From Acidimicrobiales bacterium (GTDB lineage Bacteria > Actinomycetota > Acidimicrobiia > Acidimicrobiales > Aldehydirespiratoraceae): a DNA stretch of 64,000 bases. A program made the position numbers and the translations under genes. The stretch is taken from positions 17,281 through 81,280 of the forward strand of contig JAJCXY010000057.1 of the NCBI GenBank assembly GCA_029263215.1. The letters are read 5' to 3'. This document shows, piece after piece, positions 8,414-16,978 of the stretch. Numbering within the stretch: position 1 is the first letter of the stretch; each line of letters opens with the position of its first letter. The notes beneath the pieces were generated by a model. It did not search any database, was not told where the DNA came from, and saw only the letters and a list, made by a program, of their open reading frames with translations.

Positions 8414-9322
8414 TCAGGTCTGAAGCGGAAGCACCGTCTCGGCGAGCGCCTCGAGTTCACGGTTCCAGTTGTCGGGCTCGGCGAAAGGAAACAGCACAAA
8501 CTTCGACGCTCCGACGTCGACGAAGTCGTTGATCATCTCCACCAGGCGCTGGTGCGACGTTGCCACGACTTCCTCCACCTGTGCCTCGGGCCGGCGGACC
8601 AATACGCGTTCGGAGATGCGGGCGAGCAGGGCGGCATCCGGTGAAGGCGTGTAGGGGATGAGCACCCCGTAGTGCCCGGGATCGATGTGGCGACCGGCAT
8701 CGGCCGCGGCTTCCTCGATCACCGTGATCCCCTCGGTGACGTGGTGGGGGGTGGTGAACGAGGCGAGCCAGCCGTCGCCCAAACGTCCGGTGCGACGTAG
8801 CTCCGACGGCGCCTGGCCCCCGAGCCAGACCTCGAACGGATCCTGGACCGGTTTGGGCAGCACCGAGGCGCCGCTGAGCGAGAAGCGCTCGCCCTCGTGG
8901 TCGACAGAGTCCTCGGCCCACAAGCGCCGCATCAGGGGCATGGCCTCGTTGAGCCAGGGGGCGCGCTCGCTGCGGTCGACGCCGAATGCCTGATGTTCAG
9001 CCGTGTTGGCGATGCCGAGCCCGAACGCGGGATGACAGCGCCCGCCCGAGACCCGATCGAGGCTCGCCAGGGCCTTGGCCATCAACACCGGGTTGCGGCC
9101 GGGGATCACCGACACGGCGGGCCCGAACTTGAGCCGTTCGCTACGACCAGCGACGTAGGCCATGGCCACGATCGGGTCGAGTTGGGGGCTGTTGACCCGT
9201 TCGGGAAACCAGAGCGAGTCGAAGCCGAGACGATCGAGATCATCGACGACCCGACCGAGTGCGTCGGTCTCCGCCAGCAGCCTGGGAGCCGCGCCGATGC
9301 CGTATCCGATGCGAATCTTCAT
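8414..9322 (-). CDS. LLM-class (luciferase-like) F420-dependent oxidoreductase
   Basis: The 302-residue product has a bacterial-luciferase-like TIM-barrel pattern: IRIGYGIGAAPRLL at the N-terminus, DRLGFDSLWFPERV, SERLKFGPAVSVIPGRNPVLMAK, DRVSGGRCHPAFGLG and, later, LGGQAPSELRRTGRLGDGWL. Within actinobacteria this pattern usually indicates coenzyme F420 rather than FMN use, but cofactor and substrate remain inferred. The start overlaps the cyclase-family gene upstream by four bases, so the two form a cotranscribed pair. The protein is cytoplasmic. Confidence 0.83.
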   Translation of the reverse strand: MKIRIGYGIGAAPRLLAETDALGRVVDDLDRLGFDSLWFPERVNSPQLDPIVAMAYVAGRSERLKFGPAVSVIPGRNPVLMAKALASLDRVSGGRCHPAFGLGIANTAEHQAFGVDRSERAPWLNEAMPLMRRLWAEDSVDHEGERFSLSGASVLPKPVQDPFEVWLGGQAPSELRRTGRLGDGWLASFTTPHHVTEGITVIEEAAADAGRHIDPGHYGVLIPYTPSPDAALLARISERVLVRRPEAQVEEVVATSHQRLVEMINDFVDVGASKFVLFPFAEPDNWNRELEALAETVLPLQT

Positions 9323-10008
9323 CTGTTCAGGGTGTCACGCGGGGCGACGGTGGCGAAGGCACGGACGGTGAAGGTGCCCGCGCCCACGATCTTCGGCGGC
9401 ACCGCGGTGAACCGGAAGCCTCTGGTGGGCAGCGCTTCGAGACCGGTGAGGTGTTCGATGATCGGGATCTCGGCCCCGAGCAGGGTGGTGTGTACAGGGC
9501 GGGCGCCGGTGTCGGTGCCGTCGATGTTGAGCGAATCGATACCGACGCACGCGACGTCGGCATCGGCCAGGGCGTCGGCCGCTGCGGCCGAGAGGTGAGG
9601 ATGATCGGCATAGTAGGCATCGGATCCGAAATGGACGGAGTGGTCGGTGCGGACGAGCACAGCGTGGCCGGCGAGCCCTTCCAACTCGTGATCTGTGAGC
9701 TGGATCGTGGTGTGACCTCGGCGATCGAGACACACCGCGGGAACCGATGCGACCCGCTCCAGGGCCAGGTGTGAAAGGTCGTGACCGTCGGCGAACCGAT
9801 GAAATGGGACATCGAGATAGGTGCCTGTATTGGTGCACATGGTGATCAGCCCGATGTGGAACGTGATGTCGGGTCCGTAGATCTCGACCGCAGCCTCACG
9901 CGACAGGTGGGTGGCCACCGAAGGGGTCGGCAGGCCCGGGTAGGTCTCCATCCCCTCGGTGATGACGTGGCTGAGATCAAGATGGGTTCCGGCAAGGTCT
10001 CCTGACAC
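9319..10008 (-). CDS. Cyclase-family (kynurenine formamidase-like) hydrolase with altered metal motif
   Basis: The 229 residues follow the cyclase/kynurenine-formamidase family: LDLSHVITEGMETYPGLP at the N-terminus, and GIDSLNIDG with RPVHTTLLGAEIPIIEHL in the second half. The family metal-binding motif HxGTHxDxPxH appears here as NTGTYLDVPFH (after ITMCT), so both leading histidines are replaced (N and Y) while Asp, Pro and the last His remain. Metal coordination may therefore differ from formamidases. It is four-base coupled to the LLM oxidoreductase, suggesting a shared but unidentified catabolic step. Confidence 0.8.
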   Translation of the reverse strand: MSGDLAGTHLDLSHVITEGMETYPGLPTPSVATHLSREAAVEIYGPDITFHIGLITMCTNTGTYLDVPFHRFADGHDLSHLALERVASVPAVCLDRRGHTTIQLTDHELEGLAGHAVLVRTDHSVHFGSDAYYADHPHLSAAAADALADADVACVGIDSLNIDGTDTGARPVHTTLLGAEIPIIEHLTGLEALPTRGFRFTAVPPKIVGAGTFTVRAFATVAPRDTLNR

Positions 10009-10024
10009 CCTGCCACGTTAGAGG

Positions 10025-10936
10025 TCAGCCGCCGGTGTCGCTGAAGTGCATCCAGTCCTTCGCGGAGTTCCAGTTGCCTCCCCACGACCACCCCATCTGG
10101 GCGAAGAGGTCGACGATCGCGGGCGTGACCATGCCGACCCGCTCATCTCCGCGCTCGAGGTAAGCCATGGCCAGTTCCGGGATGACCAGGTCGCCCTTCA
10201 GGTAGGGGTTGTGGAAGGGGTTGATATCGATTGCCCCGCCCCACGCGTGACGCGACCAGGATCCGGAGTTCACCGCCGGGCGACACACGAAGGTCGACGT
10301 GTTGTTGCTGTCGCCGGTGGGGTGAGCATCGACGGCTTCTTGGGTGGTGACCGCCATCTCCTCGATAGGGAACCGCATGGCGTGCAGCTCGGCGAAGACC
10401 GCGATGAGTCCTTCGACGTGGTCGATCCCGGTGATGAACTCACCGGTGTGGAAACGCCCATCGAAGCCGAAGAACGAAACCTGCGCGTACGCCAACTCCG
10501 ACAACGGCACGGGGCATTCATCCCGCCAGGTCGAGCGGGCGACAACATCGTCGGGAGGTGGCGTGATCATCACGGACACGAAGGTGTCGTCCGGTGGTGA
10601 CGGCAGGACGTCGGTGGTCCAGAGCTGACGATCGAGGAGTTCGACCGGAGTCGGTTGGGCGATGGCGTTGTCCTCTCCCTCCCGCAGAGGGAGTAGGCGA
10701 GTCCCGAGCCAGTCGGGAGGGGCGACTCCGGATCGTTCATCGCGTGTGGTGGTGGTCTCGATGGGACTGGTAGTCGACGGGGTCGGCGCGGGTTCGGTCG
10801 GGGCGAGTGCGGTCGTTGTCGTGATCGCCGCGACTGCCGTCGACGTCGACGACGCGGGGGCCGACGAAGTGTCTCGCCCGGCGCAAGCAGTCAGAGCCAG
10901 TCCGAGCGCGAAAGCAGCAACGATCGGGCGGCTCAA
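10025..10936 (-). CDS. M15-like D,D-carboxypeptidase domain lipoprotein
   Basis: I start this gene at TTG 10936, inside the stop of the preceding gene (TTGA overlap). The N-terminus SRPIVAAFALGLALTACAG is then a lipoprotein signal with lipobox LTAC. A Ser/Thr/Pro linker follows, then a peptidase M15-like domain: SRHAWGGAIDINPFHNPY carries the H-x6-D zinc pair and KDWMHFS near the C-terminus supplies the last histidine. Such enzymes cleave D-Ala-D-Ala-type bonds in peptidoglycan. The protein is predicted to be surface-anchored on the outer face of the membrane. A longer frame running back through the previous gene exists but would remove the signal peptide. Confidence 0.8.
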   Translation of the reverse strand: MSRPIVAAFALGLALTACAGRDTSSAPASSTSTAVAAITTTTALAPTEPAPTPSTTSPIETTTTRDERSGVAPPDWLGTRLLPLREGEDNAIAQPTPVELLDRQLWTTDVLPSPPDDTFVSVMITPPPDDVVARSTWRDECPVPLSELAYAQVSFFGFDGRFHTGEFITGIDHVEGLIAVFAELHAMRFPIEEMAVTTQEAVDAHPTGDSNNTSTFVCRPAVNSGSWSRHAWGGAIDINPFHNPYLKGDLVIPELAMAYLERGDERVGMVTPAIVDLFAQMGWSWGGNWNSAKDWMHFSDTGG

Positions 10937-11592
10937 CGGTCCTGCCAGGTGCAGATGCAGGCCTCGTTGCCGTCGGCATCGGCGAGTACCCACCACGAGC
11001 GGGCGAAACGATCGGTCACCAGGGTGCCGCCCGCCGCGACCGCCGCAGCCGTGCGCTGGTCGGCGACGTCGTGGGGTACGGAGACGTCGACGTGGAACCG
11101 TCCTCGCTCGGTTCGCGACTCGTCCATCTGCTGAAACCACAGGGGTGGCCCCGACCGGAGCGGGTCGACCAGGCATGAACCCTGATCCACGTAGCCGAGG
11201 ATCGCGGCCCAGAACGGACGGATGCGGTCGGCGTCCATGGTGTCGATCGCCAACTCGGTGGTCTGCGACCGGCCTGGCTCGGCGAATGCGTCTGACTCTG
11301 ATGCGATCGACGAGATCTCCCGAGCGAGAGCGACATCGTGGGAGGACAAGGCGCCGGTGGCATGGGTGGTGAGTGCCACCCTCACGCGATCCGGGTAGCG
11401 CACATCGATATCGGGGTGATGGTTCGCTCGCTCGGAGGCGGAAGCGATGGCCGACACCAGCACCGCGGCTTTCGGGTAGGAGCCGGCTCGGAAATCCGTA
11501 CGGATGGCGCCGAGCACGAATCGCCAATCGGCGAGTTCCTCGATCGCGGCGAACTCCTCCGCGCTGACAGGGGTGTAATCCATGAGCGCCAT
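10933..11592 (-). CDS. Pterin-4a-carbinolamine dehydratase fused to a VOC/glyoxalase-like domain
   Basis: Residues ~1-100 match pterin-4a-carbinolamine dehydratase: YTPVSAEEFAAIEELADWRF, then the active-site block NHHPDIDVRYPDRVRVALTTH and GLT-like GALSSHDVALA. Residues ~115-219 form a glyoxalase/VOC-like domain (ELAIDTMDADRIRPFWAAILGY to WWVLADADGNEACIC). The first half would recycle 4a-hydroxytetrahydropterin; the second half's ligand is unknown. I prefer ATG 11592 because the longer frame from 11655 would overlap the divergent thioesterase. The stop overlaps the TTG start of the lipoprotein gene. Confidence 0.8.
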   Translation of the reverse strand: MALMDYTPVSAEEFAAIEELADWRFVLGAIRTDFRAGSYPKAAVLVSAIASASERANHHPDIDVRYPDRVRVALTTHATGALSSHDVALAREISSIASESDAFAEPGRSQTTELAIDTMDADRIRPFWAAILGYVDQGSCLVDPLRSGPPLWFQQMDESRTERGRFHVDVSVPHDVADQRTAAAVAAGGTLVTDRFARSWWVLADADGNEACICTWQDR

Positions 11593-11631
11593 TTGATCAC
11601 GAGTGATGGGCGCGAGACGATAACCAGGCCC

Positions 11632-12084
11632 ATGATCGACCACGAGAACTTTCACCGACTCGACGAACTGCTTCGCCAGGACTCCTACGCCCGCTCGATC
11701 GGCGTCGAGATTGTCGATTGGGGCGGAGGAATAGCCACAGCGAGCGCCGCCGTACTAGGCGATCACCTCAACTTCCTGGGTGGGGTTCACGGCGGTTTCG
11801 TCCTATCGGGAGCCGACGTTGCCCTGGGGGTCGCCTCGAACTCATGGGGCCGAGTGGCAGTCGCCACCTCGATCGACATCCACTACCTCGCGCCGCCTGA
11901 GCCCCACACCGATATCGAGTTCATTGCTACCGAGGTCCACCGCGATCGAAAGCTGGGCACCTACGCGCTGGAGGCACGTAGCGGTGCCAGGACGGTGGCA
12001 ACCGCCACCGCGGTGGCATTTCGCACGGATCAGTGGCACCTCGGCGCCGACGAGTGGACCGAAAGTTGGCGCGCCCACCACTGA
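11632..12084 (+). CDS. PaaI-family hotdog thioesterase
   Basis: From ATG 11632 this is a 150-residue single hotdog domain. LNFLGGVHGGFVLSGADVALGVASNS holds the PaaI-type Asn, His-Gly-Gly and Asp catalytic positions. SIDIHYLAPPEPHTDIEFIATEV forms the central strands. PaaI-type enzymes hydrolyse aryl-CoA or hydroxyphenylacetyl-CoA thioesters, protecting CoA pools in aromatic catabolism; substrate specificity cannot be set here. It is divergent from the pterin dehydratase fusion with 39 bases between starts. Only nucleotides without a clear gene follow to 12203. Confidence 0.85.
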   Translation: MIDHENFHRLDELLRQDSYARSIGVEIVDWGGGIATASAAVLGDHLNFLGGVHGGFVLSGADVALGVASNSWGRVAVATSIDIHYLAPPEPHTDIEFIATEVHRDRKLGTYALEARSGARTVATATAVAFRTDQWHLGADEWTESWRAHH

Positions 12085-12203
12085 GCGACGGCACATCTCG
12101 GGCGCCCCGACCAGTTCACATGAGGCGAAGGTGAAGGCGATCGAAGCAGGGTTGTGGAATCGTGCTCGCGGTCGGTGCTTCTCAGGCGCTTTACCGTGCG
12201 CTG

Positions 12204-12827
12204 TCAGCGAGGCCGAGTGGTCGAGCCCGCGAGTAGGGAAGTGAACTGCTTGGCGACCCGGACGGCATCGAAGTCGTCGGAATTGCTGGTTGCCGACGTG
12301 ACTGCGACCCCATTGACGAGGGCGATTATCAGGTTGGCCATCGCTTCGGGCTCGACCCAGTCGGGAAGATGGGAACCGGCCTGCTGGGCGCGGATGTCTT
12401 CGCTCAGAACGGCGCGCAACTCGCGGTGCAGAGAGCGAAGTGACTGTCCGGACTCGTGGTCGTGGGCTGCTGCGGCCAGGGCCTGGGTGTAGCCGACGAG
12501 GTCGGCTCGGTTGCCTTCGAGGATTTGGTTGAGCTGCAGGGTGGCCGCGAGCATGCGCTCGATCGGTGGGCGCTCGCTTGTCAGGGTCTCGACCACCGGC
12601 TGAATCAGCCGGCGGGCCACGTGGGCGTGAGCCTCGGCCAGGAGCCGCTTCTTGGACCCGAAGTAGTAGGTGATCGCGGCGAGGTTCTCACCCGCCTGCT
12701 CTGCGATTGCCCTCGACGTTGCGGCGCCGGCTCCGCTCTCGGAGATGATCGCGGCAGCGGCGAGCAAGAGGTTGGAACGGGCCTCGTTCACCGAGTGGCC
12801 AGGTGTGCGCCTTTGTGAGTACGTCAT
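12204..12827 (-). CDS. TetR/AcrR family transcriptional regulator
   Basis: The 207-residue protein begins with an N-terminal TetR helix-turn-helix: NLLLAAAAIISESG, then TSRAIAEQAGENLAAITYYFGSKKRLL. The C-terminal ~140 residues are the ligand-binding helical domain. The start codon (12827-12825) lies within a perfect 16-base palindrome (12824-12839), the expected form of a TetR operator, so autoregulation by blocking its own promoter and start is likely. The palindrome also precedes the divergent membrane protein and Fet-like ABC genes, which are the probable targets. The ligand is unknown. Confidence 0.88.
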   Translation of the reverse strand: MTYSQRRTPGHSVNEARSNLLLAAAAIISESGAGAATSRAIAEQAGENLAAITYYFGSKKRLLAEAHAHVARRLIQPVVETLTSERPPIERMLAATLQLNQILEGNRADLVGYTQALAAAAHDHESGQSLRSLHRELRAVLSEDIRAQQAGSHLPDWVEPEAMANLIIALVNGVAVTSATSNSDDFDAVRVAKQFTSLLAGSTTRPR

Positions 12828-12839
12828 ACATATGTATGA
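12824..12839. promoter_or_regulatory. Perfect palindromic operator for the TetR regulator
   Basis: TCATACATATGTATGA is its own reverse complement. It covers the first codon of the TetR gene and ends 8 bases before ATG 12848 of the divergent operon. Size and location fit a TetR dimer site acting on both directions. Confidence 0.72.
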
Positions 12840-12847
12840 TAGAGCGT

Positions 12848-13294
12848 ATGAAAGCTCAGTCAGGCGATACCCACGAACCTGAGAAGTCTCGTCGCTACTG
12901 GATCATGGTCGTGATGCTCGTCGTATTCGGCTTCATCACCGGCTTCAGTATCGGGATTCCGTTCCTCCTGCTCGGGCTCGTGTTGGCTGCAGTCGGCCCG
13001 TTCCGTGCTCATCCCATGGTGGTTTGGCCGGTGATCTTCGCCTGGGCGGCGTTCGTCGGCGTGTTCGTGATGATCTCTCCTCTGAGCTGCTCGGGAAGCG
13101 CGTCGAATCTGGACCCGGTGGGGAGGACCACCTGTAGCAACCTGCTCGGCATCGACTACTCGGGCTCGGGCAACTACAACCCGAGCCAGCTTCCGGCGTT
13201 GATGGCCGCATTGACGGCCGCGGGGTTGGCCGGGCTCCTCGGGGTGTGGATCTTCCGCCGGTCAGCCCGGCCTTTCCCTCCGATCGGAACGTGA
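12848..13294 (+). CDS. Small membrane protein, unknown function, first gene of the Fet-like operon
   Basis: From ATG 12848 the product has 148 residues. A charged N-terminus (KAQSGDTHEPEKSRRYW) precedes hydrophobic segments around residues 18-40, 48-70 and 115-135, so it is an integral membrane protein with three or four spans. A loop contains two cysteines (SPLSCSGS and RTTCSNLL) on the probable outer side. I do not recognise a family. Its stop overlaps the GTG start of the ATP-binding gene by four bases, tying it to the ABC transporter and to control by the divergent TetR. Confidence 0.7.
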   Translation: MKAQSGDTHEPEKSRRYWIMVVMLVVFGFITGFSIGIPFLLLGLVLAAVGPFRAHPMVVWPVIFAWAAFVGVFVMISPLSCSGSASNLDPVGRTTCSNLLGIDYSGSGNYNPSQLPALMAALTAAGLAGLLGVWIFRRSARPFPPIGT

Positions 13295-13965
13295 GGCAGA
13301 GTCAGGTCGTGGGCTACGACGGATTCGAGCTGGACGGGGTGAGCGTCCGCGCTGGTGAGAGGACCCGGCTCGACGACGTCTCGCTACGCATCCCGGCTGA
13401 AGGCATCACCGTTCTCGCCGGAGCCTCCGGAGCCGGCAAATCGACCCTGCTGCGCCTTCTCAACCGTCTCGACGTACCCACGCGAGGCACCATTGCCTGG
13501 CGGGGAGCCAACCTCGACGACGTCGACGTGCTCGCCCACCGGCGCACGGTCGGCATGGTGTTCCAACAGCCCACGGTGGTGCCGGGCACAGTCGCCGACA
13601 ACCTGCGCCTCGCCGCTCCCGAGCTGGGCGACGCCGAAGCGGTGGTCCTGCTGGAGACAGCAGCCCTCGACGCCGACTTTCTCGACCGAGACGCGACGGC
13701 CCTATCTGGGGGAGAACGCCAGAGGGTGTGCTTCGCCCGCGCGCTGGCCACCGAACCGCGAGTGGTGCTGGCCGACGAACCGACCGCCTCGCTCGATCCG
13801 GAGGCGACCGCTCTGGTGGAGCAGGTCGTGCGCACGCTCGCTGAGCCCGGTCGGCCGAATCCGGTCGGCTGGATCTGGGTCTCCCACGACAGCCGACAGA
13901 CCGAACGGCTCGCTCACCGAGTGATCACGCTCGAAGCCGGCCGCGTGATCGGTTCGGTCTCATGA
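13291..13965 (+). CDS. ABC transporter ATP-binding protein (FetA-like)
   Basis: The 224-residue NBD has Walker A GASGAGKST, Q-loop VFQQPTVVPGT, signature LSGGERQR, Walker B VVLADEPTASLDPE and switch histidine WVSHD. It starts at GTG 13291 (GTGA overlap with the upstream stop) and overlaps the permease gene by four bases. Coupling to a UPF0014 permease points to a FetAB-type transporter. Escherichia coli FetAB exports iron and lowers oxidative stress; transfer of that role here is inferred. The neighbouring blue-copper protein leaves metal identity open. Confidence 0.82.
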   Translation: MRQSQVVGYDGFELDGVSVRAGERTRLDDVSLRIPAEGITVLAGASGAGKSTLLRLLNRLDVPTRGTIAWRGANLDDVDVLAHRRTVGMVFQQPTVVPGTVADNLRLAAPELGDAEAVVLLETAALDADFLDRDATALSGGERQRVCFARALATEPRVVLADEPTASLDPEATALVEQVVRTLAEPGRPNPVGWIWVSHDSRQTERLAHRVITLEAGRVIGSVS

Positions 13966-14762
13966 TTGCGGCCAGCCAGGTCGACATCGGCCTCGCCGGC
14001 TTGGCCCTCTCGGGCATCCTGGTGGCGGTCGCCCTGGTGATCAGCTTCATCAGACGGCTGGGACTCACCCGCGATCTAGTGGTGGCGGCTCTTCGAGCGT
14101 TGGTGCAGTTGCTCATCGTCGGAGCGGCACTGGCCCTGGTCGTCGACGACGACGATCCTCTCGTCTGGACCTGGCTATGGCTGGTGGTGATGGTGGTCTT
14201 CGCCTCCTGGACGGTTGGCCGCCGTGCTCCCGAAGTCCCCGGCGCCCGCGTGCTTGCACTGGGAGCATTCACGGCGGCGGCCACGGTGAGCCTGGGTGTG
14301 TTGTTCGGGCTCGGGGTGTTCGAGCCAACGGGCCGAGCCATCATTCCGCTGGCCGGAATGACGGTCGGCAACTCCATGACCGGCACGGTCCTCGCCTCTC
14401 GCCGCATCGTTGCCGAGGCGCGCGACAACCGTCACCTCATCGAAGCGCGGCTCGCGGTGGGCCTGTCGGCTCGCGATGCCTTCGCCCCTCACCTCCGAGA
14501 ATCGCTGCGCACCGCACTGGTGCCCCAGATCGAATCCACCAAGGCAGTGGGCATCATCGCTCTTCCCGGTGCCATGACCGGCCTGATCCTCGCCGGTGTC
14601 GACCCGGTGGATGCGGTGCGGGTACAGGTGGCAGTGATGTATCTGGTGCTCGGGTCTGTCGCCACCTCGACATCGGTGGTCGCGTTGGGCCTGACGAGGG
14701 GTATCTTCACAGCTGATCATCGCCTCATTGATTTGGGGTCCGAGCCCTTGGAGTCGAGTTAG
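13962..14762 (+). CDS. UPF0014 permease (FetB-like)
   Basis: The 266 residues contain about seven hydrophobic segments. The UPF0014 signature IIPLAGMTVGNSMTGTVLASRRI is near the middle, followed by EARLAVGLSARDA and LVPQIESTKAVGIIALPGAMTGLILAG, where the latter is the coupling-helix region. UPF0014 proteins pair with a stand-alone ATPase as iron-export permeases (FetB in Escherichia coli). It overlaps fetA-like by four bases. A short inverted repeat AGGGAT/ATCCCT (14761-14776) begins at the stop codon and could be a weak terminator before the copper-protein gene. Confidence 0.85.
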   Translation: MIAASQVDIGLAGLALSGILVAVALVISFIRRLGLTRDLVVAALRALVQLLIVGAALALVVDDDDPLVWTWLWLVVMVVFASWTVGRRAPEVPGARVLALGAFTAAATVSLGVLFGLGVFEPTGRAIIPLAGMTVGNSMTGTVLASRRIVAEARDNRHLIEARLAVGLSARDAFAPHLRESLRTALVPQIESTKAVGIIALPGAMTGLILAGVDPVDAVRVQVAVMYLVLGSVATSTSVVALGLTRGIFTADHRLIDLGSEPLESS

Positions 14763-14809
14763 GGATCAGAATCCCTCAGTCGCCCGCCTGCACAGGAGTG
14801 AGTCCCGTC

Positions 14810-15319
14810 GTGACCGACACAGACAACGCAAGCACCGAAGACGAAGCAGCCGAACCCGCCGCCGGTAGCTGGGCCAGCCTCTTTGGGCCACTGGCTCTGG
14901 TGTCGCTGGTGCTGTCGATCATCGCCGTCATCGTCGCGGTAAATGCCGACGGCACCACCGTCGCTCAGAGCGACGGTGGGCCCGCAGCTGGCGGTGCCCA
15001 AACCCTCGACGCCGACCTGAGCGAATTCGCGTTCAGCTTCAGCGAGTCCTCGATAGCAGCCGACACCGATGTGGCTGTGTCATTCACCAACGTGGGCCTG
15101 GTCGAGCACAACTTCTCCGTGCTGAGAGAAGGGGCCAACCCCGCCGATGAGGCCAGCATCAGCGACTCAATGGTGATCGCCGATCTGGGAACCATCTCCG
15201 GGAGCGAGAGCGGTAGCGGCTCACTGAATCTTTCCCCCGCGGAGTATCTCGTCGTTTGCCTGGTAGCGGGTCATTTCGACGCCGGGATGAGCGCCTCTCT
15301 TACTGTGGCAGGTTCCTGA
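14810..15319 (+). CDS. Membrane-anchored blue-copper (cupredoxin) protein
   Basis: GTG 14810 follows AGGAG at 14794-14798. After ~20 polar residues a single hydrophobic segment ([20 protein letters not shown]) anchors the protein. The outer domain (~110 residues) has the type 1 copper set: His in LVEHNFSVL, then [11 protein letters not shown] giving Cys-x4-His-x4-Met. This is the spacing seen in plastocyanin/sulfocyanin-like electron carriers. It should shuttle electrons or bind copper at the membrane surface. It follows the Fet-like operon, but control by the TetR is uncertain. The 3' end overlaps the convergent fumarase gene by 20 bases. Confidence 0.78.
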   Translation: MTDTDNASTEDEAAEPAAGSWASLFGPLALVSLVLSIIAVIVAVNADGTTVAQSDGGPAAGGAQTLDADLSEFAFSFSESSIAADTDVAVSFTNVGLVEHNFSVLREGANPADEASISDSMVIADLGTISGSESGSGSLNLSPAEYLVVCLVAGHFDAGMSASLTVAGS

Positions 15320-16946
15320 GCTTCACCGGAGTGGTGACTTCTGCATAGAAGTCGTTGCCCTTGTCGTCGACCACGATGAAGGCCGGGAAATCCTCCACCT
15401 CGATCCGCCAGATGGCCTCCATGCCGAGTTCGGGGAATTCGAGCACATCGACCTTGCGTATGGAGTCCTTGGCCAGGCGTGCTGCCGGGCCTCCGATCGA
15501 ACCCAGATAGAAGCCTCCGTGGGCCGCGCATGCGTCGGTGACCTCACGCGAGCGGTTGCCTTTGGCGAGCATCACGAACGAACCACCGGCCGCCTGGAAC
15601 TGGTCGACGTACGAGTCCATTCGTCCTGCGGTGGTGGGCCCGAATGATCCGGACGCGTAACCCTCGGGAGTCTTCGCCGGACCCGCGTAATAGATCGCGT
15701 GGTTGCGCAGATACTCAGGCATCGGCTCGCCGTCATCGAGGCGTTCCTTGATCTTGGCATGGGCGATGTCTCGGCCCACCACGAGGGTGCCCGACAGCGA
15801 GAGGCGGGTCTTCACCGGGTATTGGGTGAGCTGATTGCGGATCTCGTCCATGGGACGGTTGAGATCCACGGCGATGACGTCGGACGACAGCTCGTCGTCG
15901 GCGGCCTCGGGTAGGAACCGAGCAGGGTCGGTCTCGAGCTGTTCGAGGAACACGCCCTCGGCGGTGATCTTGGCTCTGGCCTGGCGATCGGCTGAGCACG
16001 ACACGGCGATGCCGACAGGATTCGATGCGCCGTGTCGAGGGAGCCTGATGACCCGAACGTCGTGGCAGAAGTACTTGCCGCCGAACTGGGCACCGATCCC
16101 GAATTCACGAGTCTGCTCGAGCACCTTCTGTTCCCACTCCAGGTCGCGGTAGCCGTGTCCGGTGGCAGCATCTCCAGAGGTGGGGAGGGCATCGAGGTAG
16201 TGCGCCGAGGCGAGCTTGGCCGTCTTCAGATTGAACTCGGCCGAGGTGCCGCCCACCACCAACGCGAGGTGATACGGCGGGCAGGCCGCGGTGCCGATCG
16301 CCCTCAGGGATTCGTCGAGGAAATCGAACAAGGACTCCTGGTTGAGTAACGCCTTCGTCTTTTGGAAGAGGAACGACTTGTTGGCCGAACCGCCGCCCTT
16401 GGCCATGTACAAGAAGTCGTAGCTCCGGCCGGGCTTGGTGTAGAGCTCGATCTGGGCGGGGAGGTTGTTGGCGGTGTTTTTCTCCTCGAACATCGACAGT
16501 GGCGCGAGCTGGGAGTAGCGGAGATTGGTTTCGGTGAACGTGTCGTAGACGCCCCGACTGATCCACTCGGCGTCGTCGGCGAGAGTGATCACCTGGTCGC
16601 CCTTCTTGCCCATCACGATGGCAGTGCCGGTGTCCTGGCACATGGGAAGCACGCCGGCGGCCGCGATGTTGGCGTTGAGCAGCAGCTCGGTGGCCACGAA
16701 CACATCGTTGGCGGATGCCTCCGGATCGTCGAGGATCGACGCCAGCTGCTCGAGGTGTTCGGTGCGGAGGTAGTGGGAGATGTCTCCCATGGCCTCCCGG
16801 GTGAGGATGCGGAGGGCCTCGGGTTCGACCTTCAGCAGGGTGGTGCCATCGATGTCGATGGTGGAGACCCCTTCGGTTGTGAGGAGGCGGTATTGGGTGG
16901 TGTCGGGGCCGACCGGAAGCAGGTCGGAGTAAGCGAACTCGGTCAT
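15300..16946 (-). CDS. Class I fumarate hydratase (iron-sulfur type)
   Basis: At 548 residues this has the long single-chain class I fumarase organisation (FumA/FumB type). Cluster-ligand cysteines are visible in [20 protein letters not shown] and [12 protein letters not shown]. The C-terminal domain carries [19 protein letters not shown] and MLAKGNRS. It hydrates fumarate to L-malate in the TCA cycle using an oxygen-sensitive [4Fe-4S] cluster, so it is a client of the SUF system in this window. Start ATG 16946 is divergent from a small membrane gene. Confidence 0.93.
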   Translation of the reverse strand: MTEFAYSDLLPVGPDTTQYRLLTTEGVSTIDIDGTTLLKVEPEALRILTREAMGDISHYLRTEHLEQLASILDDPEASANDVFVATELLLNANIAAAGVLPMCQDTGTAIVMGKKGDQVITLADDAEWISRGVYDTFTETNLRYSQLAPLSMFEEKNTANNLPAQIELYTKPGRSYDFLYMAKGGGSANKSFLFQKTKALLNQESLFDFLDESLRAIGTAACPPYHLALVVGGTSAEFNLKTAKLASAHYLDALPTSGDAATGHGYRDLEWEQKVLEQTREFGIGAQFGGKYFCHDVRVIRLPRHGASNPVGIAVSCSADRQARAKITAEGVFLEQLETDPARFLPEAADDELSSDVIAVDLNRPMDEIRNQLTQYPVKTRLSLSGTLVVGRDIAHAKIKERLDDGEPMPEYLRNHAIYYAGPAKTPEGYASGSFGPTTAGRMDSYVDQFQAAGGSFVMLAKGNRSREVTDACAAHGGFYLGSIGGPAARLAKDSIRKVDVLEFPELGMEAIWRIEVEDFPAFIVVDDKGNDFYAEVTTPVKLRNLPQ

Positions 16947-16978
16947 GAGGTCACGCTACCCGGCAGTACCCTCGGGCC

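Noticed and set aside
10025..11527. A single 500-residue minus-strand protein
   Set aside because: Its N-terminal half is a frame-shifted, Arg-rich shadow of the pterin dehydratase fusion. The lipoprotein signal starting at TTG 10936 is a better start.
12085..12203. Possible small gene or tRNA between the thioesterase and TetR genes
   Set aside because: I see no cloverleaf, no domain and no ribosome-binding site; it appears to be plain intergenic DNA.
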